Under the pieces are notes generated by a model. The model saw only the letters and a program-made list of their open reading frames with translations. It searched no databases and had not been told where the DNA came from. This document shows positions 18,412-26,514 of a stretch of DNA of 42,038 nt, one piece after another. This DNA comes from Candidatus Dormiibacterota bacterium (GTDB lineage: Bacteria; Chloroflexota; Dormibacteria; Dormibacterales; Dormibacteraceae): positions 1-42,038 of the forward strand of contig CATPBP010000039.1 of NCBI GenBank assembly GCA_955652675.1, given 5' to 3'. Every line of letters begins with the position of its first letter. Within the stretch, counting starts at the first letter, position 1. The translations under genes were made by a program, and so were the position numbers.

Positions 18412-19257
18412 TTGGCACAAGTGACTTTGAAGCAGCTTCTGGAGGCCGGGGTCCACTTCGGCCACCAGACCAGCCGGTGGAACCCCAAGATGCGGCCGTA
18501 CATATTCACGGCCCGCAACGGGATCCACATCATCGACCTGCAGAAGACGGTCAAGCTGCTGGACGACGCGCTCGACTTCGTGAAGGGAGTCGCGGCGACC
18601 GGCCGTCCGGTGCTTTTCGTCGGGACCAAGAAGCAGGCGCAGGAGACGATTCAGACCGAGGCCGCACGCTGCGGCATGTTCTTCGTCAACCGGCGCTGGA
18701 TGGGCGGCATGCTGACCAACTTCTCCACGGTGAAGAAGCGCATCGACCGGCTCCAGGAGCTGAGAAAGATGCAGCAGGTGGGCCAGTTCGAGCAACTGCC
18801 CAAGAAGGAGGCGAAGAAGCTCCAGGACGAGCTGGACCGGCTCATGTACCACTTCGACGGGATCGCAGACATGCGGCGTCTGCCCGGCGCGGTCTACGTG
18901 GTCGACCCGCGCAAGGAGCACATCGCGGTGACCGAGGCCAACCGGCTCAAGATTCCGGTGGTGGCGATCACGGACTCCAACTGCGATCCGGACCTGATCC
19001 AGTACGTCATTCCAGGGAACGACGACGCCATCCGGGCCGTGAAGCTGCTGACCGGCAAGATGGCCGACGCCTGCCTCGAAGGCCGGCAGGTGGCCATGGA
19101 GCGGGGCGAGCAGCTGCCGGCGATGGAGGAGCGCGAGTTCCTGGAGACGCCGCGGTACGACTTGCTGGAGGAGTACCTGGAGGACGAGGAGGACTACCTG
19201 CCCGACGTGTCCGAGGACGAATTCCTTGGCAGGGCTGCCGAGCAGGAGGGCCGCTGA
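18412..19257 (+). CDS. rpsB: 30S ribosomal protein S2
   Basis: S2 joins the 30S late and binds S1 or mRNA-side proteins. The 281 residues contain the family signatures [35 protein letters not shown] and [20 protein letters not shown]. An acidic C-terminal tail ([19 protein letters not shown]) is typical of longer S2 proteins. The start is TTG at 18412, with GGGGAGG (18396-18402) about 9 nt upstream and [10 protein letters not shown] matching relatives. tsf starts 2 nt after the stop, the usual rpsB-tsf pair. Confidence 0.97.
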   Translation: MAQVTLKQLLEAGVHFGHQTSRWNPKMRPYIFTARNGIHIIDLQKTVKLLDDALDFVKGVAATGRPVLFVGTKKQAQETIQTEAARCGMFFVNRRWMGGMLTNFSTVKKRIDRLQELRKMQQVGQFEQLPKKEAKKLQDELDRLMYHFDGIADMRRLPGAVYVVDPRKEHIAVTEANRLKIPVVAITDSNCDPDLIQYVIPGNDDAIRAVKLLTGKMADACLEGRQVAMERGEQLPAMEEREFLETPRYDLLEEYLEDEEDYLPDVSEDEFLGRAAEQEGR

Positions 19258-19259
19258 CA

Positions 19260-19874
19260 GTGGGCGGGATATCCGTCGAGCAGATCCGCGAACTTCGAGA
19301 AGCCACCGGCGCCGGCATGATGGATTGCCGGCGGGCGCTGGAGGAGGCCGGAGGTGACCTCCAGGAAGCGATCGACATCCTTCGCAAGAAAGGATTCGAC
19401 CAGGCTGCCAAGCGCGCCGGCAGGGAAACGGGCAACGGTGTGGTGGAGGCCTACCTTCACCGGACCAGCGAGGACTACCCGCCCCAGATGGGAGCCCTGG
19501 TCGAGCTCAACTGCGAGACCGACTTCGTGGCCAAGGGCCCCGAATTCCGCAGGCTGGCCCGAGAGCTGGCCATGCATGTGACTGCAGCCAACCCGCGGTA
19601 CGTGAGCCGGGAGGACGTTCCCTCAGAGGTGGTCGATGAGGAGCGCGCCCAGCTTCGCCGGCGGGCGGAGCAGAACGGCGGGAACGGCGTGCCGACCCAG
19701 GAGGAGGTCGAGGGGCAGCTCCAGGTCTTCTTCAAGGAAACCTGCCTTCTCGAGCAGCCCTACTTCCGGGAGCCGGAGCGGGTGGTCAACGACCTGGTAG
19801 TGGAGGCGATATCCAGGCTGCAGGAGAACATAACGGTGCGGCGGTTCAGCCGGTTTAGCATCAAAGAGGGTTAG
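19260..19874 (+). CDS. tsf: Translation elongation factor Ts
   Basis: EF-Ts is the nucleotide exchange factor for EF-Tu. The N-terminal UBA-like domain (IRELREATGAGMMDCRRALE) and the core signature LVELNCETDFVAKGPEF are present. At 204 residues it is the short form with one core subdomain, as in Thermus, Actinobacteria and Chloroflexi, rather than the 280-residue E. coli type. The GTG start has GGAGG about 13 nt upstream at the end of rpsB. pyrH follows after 9 nt. Confidence 0.96.
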   Translation: MGGISVEQIRELREATGAGMMDCRRALEEAGGDLQEAIDILRKKGFDQAAKRAGRETGNGVVEAYLHRTSEDYPPQMGALVELNCETDFVAKGPEFRRLARELAMHVTAANPRYVSREDVPSEVVDEERAQLRRRAEQNGGNGVPTQEEVEGQLQVFFKETCLLEQPYFREPERVVNDLVVEAISRLQENITVRRFSRFSIKEG

Positions 19875-19883
19875 CGAAAGCCG

Positions 19884-20651
19884 TTGGAAAGAACACGTCA
19901 CGACACCGCCGCTCGGGAGCTGGGGGTGACCCCCAGCCCCCAATACAGGCGGGTGATCCTCAAGCTCAGCGGTGAGGCCCTGGGCGGCGAGCGCGACTAC
20001 GGCATCGACTTCGAGGTCGTTCGCAGGGTCGCCAAACAGGTCAAGCAGGTGCACGAGATGGGCGTCGAGGTCGCCCTTGTCGTGGGCGGCGGCAACATTT
20101 TTCGGGGTCAGGCGGCCGCCGAGCGGGGATTCGATCGGACAACCGGCGACTACATGGGCATGCTGGGAACGGTCATCAACGCGCTGGCCCTCCAGGAGGG
20201 CCTGGAGCAGATCGGGATGCCGGCCCGGACCATGACGGCGATCCAGATGCCGCAGGTGGCTGAGCCGTACATCCGGAGGCGGGCCGTGCGGCACCTCGAA
20301 AAGGGCCGGGTCGTGATCCTCGCCGGAGGCAGCGGCAATCCTTACTTCACCACCGACACCACGGCGGCGCTCCGCGCTGTGGAGCTGGAGGCGGACTTTT
20401 TTTTTAATGATACGTAGTTGTACGTGATCTACACCGCAGATCCCCTCCGCGACCCGAGCGCAACCAAGCTGGGACGGCTGGACTACATGGAGGTGCTGAA
20501 CCGGGGAATCGAAGTGATGGACAACACCGCCCTGACCCTGTGCATGGACAACGGCGTGCCGATAGTCGTCTTCGACCTGCTCATGGAGGGCAACCTCGAG
20601 CGCGTGATCATGGGCGAGGAGATCGGCACGCTGGTGGGCGCCAGGTCATGA
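19884..20651 (+). pseudogene. pyrH: UMP kinase PyrH, interrupted by an in-frame stop inside a foreign-looking block
   Basis: UMP kinase phosphorylates UMP to UDP. The N-terminal part is intact: [22 protein letters not shown], and [22 protein letters not shown]. The C-terminal part is also intact: [19 protein letters not shown] through [13 protein letters not shown]. Between EAD and YTADP the 11 residues expected from relatives (VVLKATKVDGV in E. coli) are replaced by FFFNDT-stop-LYVI. The block has the same length and keeps the frame, so no base is gained or lost. pyrH is normally essential, so an assembly artefact is the likeliest cause. The start is TTG 19884 or, better matching relatives, GTG 19926. 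Confidence 0.93.
20397..20434 (+). other. Sequence matching the Illumina P5 flow-cell oligonucleotide inside pyrH (probable artefact)
   Basis: Nine T (20397-20405) are followed by AATGATACG (20406-20414), an 18-nt exact match to the poly-T plus P5 grafting oligonucleotide. After 11 mostly mismatching bases comes GATCTACAC (20426-20434), the 3' end of P5, in exactly the register P5 would predict. GATCTACAC also encodes the expected Ile-Tyr-Thr of PyrH, so that end may be genuine. T9 is alien to this GC-rich coding context. Confidence 0.8.
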
Positions 20652-20700
20652 GCCGCGGCGAGGGGACTGACGCTCGGAAGGTACGGAAGGGGCCGCCCCG

Positions 20701-21258
20701 ATGATCGACAGCATCCTGTACGAGGCCGAAAGCAAGATGGCCAAGTCCGTGGACCACCTGGAACAAGAGCTGGCGACCATCCGCACCGGCCGGGCCAACC
20801 CGGCCCTGATCGATCGCGTCACGGTCCCCTACTACGGCACCCCGACGCCTCTTAACCAGCTGGCGCAGATCAGCGCTCCGGAAGCTCGTCTGCTCGTGGT
20901 TCAGGTCTACGACCGCGGCCAGATCGGCGCCGTCGAGAAGGCGATTCGCGACTCCGGCATGGGTCTGAATCCGGCCAGCGACGGCCAGGTGATCCGCGTG
21001 CCCATTCCGCCGCTGACCGAGGAGCGCCGCCGCGAGTACGTGCGCATGGTAAAGCAGCGCGCCGAGGAGGCCAGGGTGGCGGTCCGCAACATCCGCCGGG
21101 ACGAACTGCACCAGGTACAGCAGGGGGAGAAGGCGGGGGAGATCCCCGAGGACCAGGCCAAGCGAGCCGGTGAACGTCTACAGAGGATCACCGACGCCAA
21201 CGTCGGCAGGATCGAAAGCATCGCTTCCCGCAAGGAATCCGAGGTGATGGAGGTCTAG
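20701..21258 (+). CDS. frr: Ribosome recycling factor
   Basis: RRF splits post-termination ribosomes together with EF-G. The 185-residue protein has the classic three-helix-bundle sequence: KMAKSVDHLEQELATIRTGR, ANPALIDRVTVPYYGTPTPL, NQLAQISAPEARLLVVQVYD, and a C-terminal helix ending in KESEVMEV. Length and start are standard. It follows pyrH after 49 nt and precedes uppS by 18 nt, completing the usual rpsB-tsf-pyrH-frr order. Confidence 0.97.
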   Translation: MIDSILYEAESKMAKSVDHLEQELATIRTGRANPALIDRVTVPYYGTPTPLNQLAQISAPEARLLVVQVYDRGQIGAVEKAIRDSGMGLNPASDGQVIRVPIPPLTEERRREYVRMVKQRAEEARVAVRNIRRDELHQVQQGEKAGEIPEDQAKRAGERLQRITDANVGRIESIASRKESEVMEV

Positions 21259-21276
21259 ACGACCTCCACCAGAAGC

Positions 21277-22008
21277 GTGCAGGCTAGCGTCCGCGTCCCT
21301 CGCCACGTCGGCATCATCATGGATGGGAACGGGCGCTGGGCGCGGGGGCGCAACCGCCCCCACAGCTTCGGCCACCGTGCGGGCGTGCGGGCCATCAAGC
21401 GGGTCATGTACGGCTGCGAGGAACGAGGCATCGAGGTCCTCAGCGTCTACGCCTTCTCCACTGAGAACTGGACCCGGCCCAGGGCCGAGGTGAGAGCCCT
21501 GATGCGGCTCTTCCACGAAACGCTGGAGCGCGAGTTCGACGAGATCCACGCCCGGGGCATCCGAATCGTGGTCAGCGGGCGGCGGGCGGAGCTCTCGCCA
21601 CGGATGCGCGAGCGGATCGCCGATGCCGAGGTGCGGACTTCCGAGAACCGCAACGGCACCCTGAACGTCTGCTTGAACTACGGGGGCCGGGCGGAGCTCG
21701 TCGACGCCGTGCGCTCGCTGCTCGCCTCCGGCGTGAGCGCCGAGGAGGTTGACGAGAAAGCCCTGGCTGCGCACCTCTACCAGCCCCAGCTGCCGGACGT
21801 GGATCTGATAATCCGCACCGCGGGCGAGAGCAGGATGAGCAACTTCATGCTCTGGCAGGCCTACTACGCGGAGCTCTGCGTAACCGAGACGCTCTGGCCA
21901 GACTTCGACGTTGCGGACCTGGATCAGGTCCTCTCCGAGTACCGGGGTCGGGTCCGCCGCTTCGGCGGCCGCCCAGACGTCAGCGCCCGGCTGGAGCTGA
22001 GCTCGTGA
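21277..22008 (+). CDS. uppS: Isoprenyl (undecaprenyl) diphosphate synthase
   Basis: A cis-prenyltransferase that makes the C55 lipid carrier for peptidoglycan from farnesyl diphosphate and IPP. The signatures are HVGIIMDGNGRWARGR with the catalytic Asp, SVYAFSTENWTRP, LNVCLNYGGRAELVDA and LIIRTAGESRMSNFMLWQ. At 243 residues it has standard length. The GTG start lies 18 nt after frr. Its stop overlaps the GTG of cdsA (GTGA), so translation is coupled. Confidence 0.96.
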   Translation: MQASVRVPRHVGIIMDGNGRWARGRNRPHSFGHRAGVRAIKRVMYGCEERGIEVLSVYAFSTENWTRPRAEVRALMRLFHETLEREFDEIHARGIRIVVSGRRAELSPRMRERIADAEVRTSENRNGTLNVCLNYGGRAELVDAVRSLLASGVSAEEVDEKALAAHLYQPQLPDVDLIIRTAGESRMSNFMLWQAYYAELCVTETLWPDFDVADLDQVLSEYRGRVRRFGGRPDVSARLELSS

Positions 22009-22850
22009 GGACTGAGGCCGCGACGCAGCCGGCTGTCAAACTCACCCCGCTGATGGTTCGGGTGGTTAGCGGCGTCCTGCTGCTGGCAGCGGTCGTCGGG
22101 CTGATCCTGCTTGGCCGCTGGGGGATATGGGCGATCGTGGTCGTGCTCTCCGGCGTGGCGTTGTGGGAGTTCCGCCGGCTCTCCGACCTGATCGGGTTCC
22201 GAGCGCCGAGCTGGCTGCTCTTCCCCCTCGGCGCCTACTTCGCCTTCAGCGGTACCGTCCTGCAGGCGATCCCGCTCCAGCTGGTGCTGGCCCTGGCCCT
22301 GATCGGCGGCCTCAGCGTTTTCCTCTTCATCCCGGGGCGGCGGGAGGGCCTCGGCCGCTGGGCGATGGGGCTGGCGGGTGCCATCTATATCGGGCTGCCG
22401 ATGAACTATTACCTGCTCCTCTACTCCCGAGCGGGGCACGGCCGCGGGCTGACCTGGCTGCTGGTCACGATCATCACCGCGGTCGTCAGCGACGCCGGGG
22501 CCATGCTCGTCGGCCAGCGGCTTGGCCGCCACCCCTTCTTCACTTCGATCAGCCCCAAGAAGACGGTGGAGGGCGCCGCCGCGGGGATCGTTCTCTGCGT
22601 CCCCGTGATGCTCCTGGGCGGCCTCGTCTTCCTGGGCATGCAGCCCTGGCAGGCCGCCATTCTCGGTCTGCTGGTCGGCGTCAGCGCCGAGGCCGGCGAC
22701 CTGGTGGAATCCCAGATGAAGCGGCTGGCCGGCGTGAAGGACTCGTCGCACCTGATACCAGGGCACGGGGGCGTGCTCGACCGGCTGGACTCGCTGCTCT
22801 TTCCGCCCATCGTGGTCTACCTGTTCGCGTACTACCTGCACCTGCTGTGA
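22005..22850 (+). CDS. cdsA: Phosphatidate cytidylyltransferase CdsA
   Basis: CdsA makes CDP-diacylglycerol from phosphatidic acid and CTP in the membrane. The 281-residue protein has about seven to eight hydrophobic segments and the family signature near the C-terminus, SQMKRLAGVKDSSHLIPGHG followed by GVLDRLDSLLF. SPKKTVEGAAAG, another conserved loop, is also present. The GTG start overlaps the uppS stop, and the stop overlaps the dxr start. It sits in the uppS-cdsA-dxr-rseP order known from many bacteria. Confidence 0.95.
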   Translation: MRTEAATQPAVKLTPLMVRVVSGVLLLAAVVGLILLGRWGIWAIVVVLSGVALWEFRRLSDLIGFRAPSWLLFPLGAYFAFSGTVLQAIPLQLVLALALIGGLSVFLFIPGRREGLGRWAMGLAGAIYIGLPMNYYLLLYSRAGHGRGLTWLLVTIITAVVSDAGAMLVGQRLGRHPFFTSISPKKTVEGAAAGIVLCVPVMLLGGLVFLGMQPWQAAILGLLVGVSAEAGDLVESQMKRLAGVKDSSHLIPGHGGVLDRLDSLLFPPIVVYLFAYYLHLL

Positions 22851-23935
22851 GCGCGCTGCGGGTTGCCATCCTGGGGGCCAGCGGCTCCATCGGGCAGCAG
22901 GCGCTGAGCGTCATCGATCACTACCCGGAGCGCTTCCAGGTCTTCGGCCTGGTGAGCGGACGGCGGCGGCTCGACCGCCCGGCCCGCTTCTCGGTGCGGG
23001 CCGGCGACCCCGGCTCCGGCGACCGCATCGAGGAGATGGTCACCCACCCCGAGTGCGACCTGGTGCTGGTCGCCATCCCAGGCGTCGTGGCCCTCGGCCC
23101 CACGCTGCGGGCTCTCCGTGCGCACAAGAAGGTGGCCCTCGCCACCAAGGAGATCCTCGTGATGGCGGGAGAGCTGGTGATGGGCATGGCGCGCGGCCAC
23201 GACGCCATCAGGCCCGTCGACTCCGAGCACTCCGCTCTCTGGCAATGCCTCTGGGGAGAGGCGCCGGCAAGCGTCTCCCGGCTGCTCCTGACCGCCAGCG
23301 GCGGTCCCTTCTGGGCCCGCCCGGAGCAGGATCTGAGCAGTGTCACCGTCGAGCAGGCGTTGAATCACCCTCGCTGGTCGATGGGACCCAAGGTGACCGT
23401 CGATTCGGCGACCCTGATGAACAAGGGGCTCGAGCTGATCGAGGCGCACCACCTGTTCCGGGTTCCCCTGGACAGGATCGGGGTGGTGGTGCATCCACAG
23501 AGCGTCATCCACTCCATCGTGGAGTTCGTCGACGGGTCGGCCAAGGCTCAGCTGAGCAACCCGGACATGCGGCTGCCGATCGCGCTGGCGCTCTCCTACC
23601 CGGAGCGGCTCCCGGGGGTCGTGCCGCCCACGCCGTTCCACGACCTGGGCGCGCTCGAGCTCCATCCGCTGGACCCGGGCCGCTTCGCCAGCGTGCGGCT
23701 GGCCCGCGAGGCGGCGGCCCGCGGAGGGGCCTACCCGGCGGTCCTCAACGCGGCCAACGAGCGGGCGGTCGCCGCGTTCCTTGATTCGGCGATCCCGTTT
23801 TCGGGCATAGTCAGTGCGGTGGAATCAGCACTGGAAGCCTTTCCCGGAGGCGGCGACAGCCTGGAGGAGATCCTGGCTGGAGATGAGTTTGCCAGGCGTC
23901 ACGTCGACTCCTGGCTGGGTAAGGTCAGAGCGTGA
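22847..23935 (+). CDS. dxr: 1-deoxy-D-xylulose 5-phosphate reductoisomerase
   Basis: Dxr converts DXP to MEP with NADPH, the second step of the MEP isoprenoid pathway. Seen: the NADPH motif AILGASGSIGQQ, the metal ligands in RPVDSEHSALWQ and the MNKGLELIEAHHLF substrate loop, plus VVHPQSVIHSIVEF. The protein has 362 residues, some 25 fewer than usual. The gap falls between the NADPH motif and LVLVAIPG. The usual LANKES box reads LATKEI. The frame is continuous with no sign of a shift. GTG start and stop both overlap neighbours by GTGA. Confidence 0.93.
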   Translation: MSALRVAILGASGSIGQQALSVIDHYPERFQVFGLVSGRRRLDRPARFSVRAGDPGSGDRIEEMVTHPECDLVLVAIPGVVALGPTLRALRAHKKVALATKEILVMAGELVMGMARGHDAIRPVDSEHSALWQCLWGEAPASVSRLLLTASGGPFWARPEQDLSSVTVEQALNHPRWSMGPKVTVDSATLMNKGLELIEAHHLFRVPLDRIGVVVHPQSVIHSIVEFVDGSAKAQLSNPDMRLPIALALSYPERLPGVVPPTPFHDLGALELHPLDPGRFASVRLAREAAARGGAYPAVLNAANERAVAAFLDSAIPFSGIVSAVESALEAFPGGGDSLEEILAGDEFARRHVDSWLGKVRA

Positions 23936-24999
23936 ACTTTCTTCAGCTGCTGATCGGGGCGGTCGCCATCGTGGGGATGTTCCTGCTCCTGGTCGGGCCC
24001 CACGAGTTTGGGCACTTCGCCATGGCCAAGCTCTTCAAGGTGGGCGTCTACGAGTTCTCGCTGGGGCTCGGCAAGCGACTCTGGTCGGTCACACGGAACG
24101 GCACCCTGTACTCGATCGCCGCCATCCCTTTCGGAGGCTTCGTCCGCCTCGCGGGAATGGAGCCGGGCGACTACGACGCGCCCTCCAGCTTCCACTTCAA
24201 GCCGGCCTACCAGCGGCTCCTCATCCTCTTCGCCGGCCCTCTCGTGAACTTCCTGGTGGCCGCCCTGGTCTGGACCGGCGTGGGTTTCACCCAGCTCAAC
24301 AGCGAGCCGGGCAAAGTGATGGCTGTGGCCAAGAGCGGCCAGGCCTACGCCCAGGGCATTCGCCCGGGTGACGCCATCCAGGCTGTCAACGGCCATCCTC
24401 TCGCGCGGCCGGATGACATCCGCAAGGTCGAGGACGCCAACCCGGGCCAGCCGCTGGTGATGACAGTGCGGCACGCCGGCGGGGGCACCTTCACGACCAC
24501 GATCACGCCGGTCTTCAACCAGCAGGAGAACCGCTACCTGATCGGGATCAGCACGGCGGGGATCTTCACGCCCTGGAATGCAGTCGAGACCGGCGCCCTG
24601 TTTCCGTTCGCGGCCACCAAGGTGCTCGTTCAGAGCATGGCGCAGCTGGTCACCGGACAGGTCCCGGGGGGCTTCTTCGGCCAGCAGGGCGCCACCGGCG
24701 CCATCGGCTTCGGCTACTTCACCTACGAGGCCGCGGCCCAGGGCCTGGCCTCCTGGTTGACGCTGGTCGCCTTCCTCTCCATGGCTCTGGGCCTCACCAA
24801 CCTCTTGCCGCTGCCCGCCCTGGACGGAGGCCGGATGGTCGTGGTCCTGCTGGAGAAGCTGCGTGGGCGCCCCTTCGACCGGAAGCGGGAGGAGGCGGTC
24901 CAGCGCGCTGGGCTCGTCGCCCTCCTGGCGCTGATGGCGCTGATCGCCTTCTTCGACGTGCAGCGCATCGCCACCGGCCAGTTCCCAGGAATCAGGTAG
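23932..24999 (+). CDS. rseP: Site-2 metalloprotease RseP family
   Basis: An intramembrane zinc protease of the RseP/S2P family. In other bacteria these cleave anti-sigma factors or clear signal peptides. The zinc motif HEFGH (VGPHEFGHFAMAK) lies in the first membrane segment and the second motif NLLPLPALDGGR in a late one. A PDZ domain lies between (about residues 125-210, QGIRPGDAIQAVNGHPL). At 355 residues it has a single PDZ, as in Gram-positive types. Start overlaps dxr; ispG follows after 2 nt. Confidence 0.94.
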   Translation: MNFLQLLIGAVAIVGMFLLLVGPHEFGHFAMAKLFKVGVYEFSLGLGKRLWSVTRNGTLYSIAAIPFGGFVRLAGMEPGDYDAPSSFHFKPAYQRLLILFAGPLVNFLVAALVWTGVGFTQLNSEPGKVMAVAKSGQAYAQGIRPGDAIQAVNGHPLARPDDIRKVEDANPGQPLVMTVRHAGGGTFTTTITPVFNQQENRYLIGISTAGIFTPWNAVETGALFPFAATKVLVQSMAQLVTGQVPGGFFGQQGATGAIGFGYFTYEAAAQGLASWLTLVAFLSMALGLTNLLPLPALDGGRMVVVLLEKLRGRPFDRKREEAVQRAGLVALLALMALIAFFDVQRIATGQFPGIR

Positions 25000-25001
25000 A
25001 A

Positions 25002-26144
25002 ATGAGCGTGACCACCGAGACCCGAACCCGCCGCAGGTCCATACCCGTCCGGGTCGGCGACGTCGTGGTGGGCGGCGCCGCCCCCATCGCAGTCCAGACC
25101 ATGACCAAGACGGACACCCGCGACGTCGGCGCCACCCTGGCCCAGATCGCCGCACTGAAGGAGGCGGGCTGCGAGATCGTGCGCCCGGCGGTGCCTGATC
25201 ACCACGCGGCCGAGGCGCTGAAGGAGATCGTGCCCCGATCGCCGCTGCCGGTGATCGCCGACATCCACTACGACCACAGGCTGGCGCTCATGGCAATCGA
25301 GGCAGGCGTGCACGGACTGCGCCTGAACCCGGGCAACATCCCGGACCGCGACAAGGTGGAGCGGGTGGTGAGGGCGGCCAAGGAGCGAGACATCCCCTTC
25401 CGGATCGGGGTCAACGCCGGCTCTCTCCCCGAGGAGGTGCATCGCAATCTGAGAGAGGCGCAGGCGGTGGATCGCGACGACCGGATGCGCACGGCAGAGC
25501 GCATGGTGGAGGTGGCGCTGGGCCACTGCAAGATCCTCGAGGAGCTCGACTACGGTCCCGGGCACATCAAGGTGAGCCTGAAGGCGACCGACGTCTGGAC
25601 CAACGTCATGGCCAACCGGCTCTTCGCCGAGGCCCGGCCCTACCCGATCCACCTTGGGGTCACCGAGTCAGGGCCTGTCCAGGCCGGCAGCATCCGCAGC
25701 GCGGTCGGCCTCGGCATCCTGCTCGGCGAGGGCATCGGTGACACCATCCGGGTCTCCCTGGCGACCGACGACCCCACCGAGGAGGTGCGCGTCGGTTACG
25801 AGGTGTTGAAGGCCCTCGATTTCCGCAACGAGTCGGCCAGCCTGATCGCCTGTCCCACCTGCGGCCGTCTGGAGTACGACATGGTGCCCACCGTGCGTGC
25901 GGTCGAGGCGCACATCGCCAGACTCAAGGTTCCGATCACCGTCGCCGTCATGGGCTGCGTGGTGAACGGCCCGGCGGAAGCCCGGCACGCGGACATCGGC
26001 GTGACGGGAGGCCGCGGCAAGGGCGTCATCTTCAAGAAGGGCAAGCACTACAAGACGGTCCCTCAGGAGGACCTTCTACCGGTCCTCCTCGGCGAGATCG
26101 ACGAGGTCGCGGCCGAGATGGGAGCAGAACCCGTAAAGGTCTGA
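25002..26144 (+). CDS. ispG: 4-hydroxy-3-methylbut-2-en-1-yl diphosphate synthase IspG
   Basis: IspG is the [4Fe-4S] reductase that turns MEcPP into HMBPP, the penultimate MEP step. The 380 residues show the TIM-barrel start PIAVQTMTKTDTRDV, VIADIHYDH, RLNPGNI, and the cluster ligands ACPTCGRLEYD and VMGCVVNGPAEARHADIG. The latter usually reads NGPGEA, a mild change next to the third Cys. It has the short bacterial form without the plant insertion. With dxr it puts two MEP enzymes in one operon beside uppS, which uses the product. ATG start 2 nt after rseP. Confidence 0.95.
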   Translation: MSVTTETRTRRRSIPVRVGDVVVGGAAPIAVQTMTKTDTRDVGATLAQIAALKEAGCEIVRPAVPDHHAAEALKEIVPRSPLPVIADIHYDHRLALMAIEAGVHGLRLNPGNIPDRDKVERVVRAAKERDIPFRIGVNAGSLPEEVHRNLREAQAVDRDDRMRTAERMVEVALGHCKILEELDYGPGHIKVSLKATDVWTNVMANRLFAEARPYPIHLGVTESGPVQAGSIRSAVGLGILLGEGIGDTIRVSLATDDPTEEVRVGYEVLKALDFRNESASLIACPTCGRLEYDMVPTVRAVEAHIARLKVPITVAVMGCVVNGPAEARHADIGVTGGRGKGVIFKKGKHYKTVPQEDLLPVLLGEIDEVAAEMGAEPVKV

Positions 26145-26514
26145 CCGCCTATTTTCCCTCCCCCTGGAGGGCCAGGGAAGGGTACGTCACAAGTGCAGCC
26201 GTGTCTGGTTCAGGTGCGTCGCCGGCATAGACCCTGGAACTTTTCTCGGCGAACAGCAGTTCGTCAGATAAAAGCAGAAACCAGGAGGGAGCAATCCCCG
26301 TTGAGCGCATGGGGTATCGGTGCTGATAACGAGGTTGGCCGCCATGCGGCTGCTGCTCGGTGGCTTCCGTCCCTCCATGCTCAGTGTCTTCGAACTGCCG
26401 CGGGGCAACCGCTGGAGCGAGTGGGGCGGGCGCGGGAGAACTATTGGCCAAACCCACCGCGCGACGCGTTGGCGGCCTCCTTTTCTGGTAAGAACAGTCG
26501 ACACCCCAAGACCC
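26145..26514 (+). promoter_or_regulatory. 370-nt gene-free leader before rel with several strong hairpins
   Basis: No convincing gene lies here. From 26233 a compact series of hairpins can be drawn: a three-tier stem at 26233-26285 (CCTGG/CCAGG, CTTTT/AAAAG, then GGCGAAC/GTTCGTC with loop AGCA); GGGA-GCAA-TCCC at 26287-26298, with a GNRA tetraloop, which competes with CCCC/GGGG at 26296-26314; TATC/GATA at 26315-26328; and GCCGC-CAT-GCGGC at 26338-26350. CGCG-CGA-CGCG lies inside CCAA/TTGG near 26448-26472. The downstream rel has no Shine-Dalgarno and no close -10, so a structured leader RNA or separate small RNA is possible. It matches no class I recognise. Confidence 0.4.
26156..26171. repeat. 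CCCTCC-CCCT-GGAGGG hairpin after ispG (dispersed family, copy 2)
   Basis: A perfect 6-bp stem with a 4-nt loop, 11 nt after the ispG stop; flanking TTCCCT/AGGGAA can pair instead. It may serve as the operon terminator, though no T run follows. Confidence 0.45.

Noticed and set aside
20397-20434. Programmed recoding (slippery T run plus TAG) in pyrH
   Set aside because: The frame is the same before and after, the replaced residues include conserved ones, and the sequence matches a sequencing oligonucleotide. A biological recoding signal is not needed.
26380-26420. Possible T-box leader before rel (GAACTGCCGCGG resembles the T-box core)
   Set aside because: The conserved UGGNACC is not present, no specifier stem could be drawn, and rel is not a usual T-box target.
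26320-26514. N-terminal extension of Rel by 65 residues from GTG 26320
   Set aside because: The extension is unlike any Rel N-terminus, and the normal start sequence begins exactly at GTG 26515.
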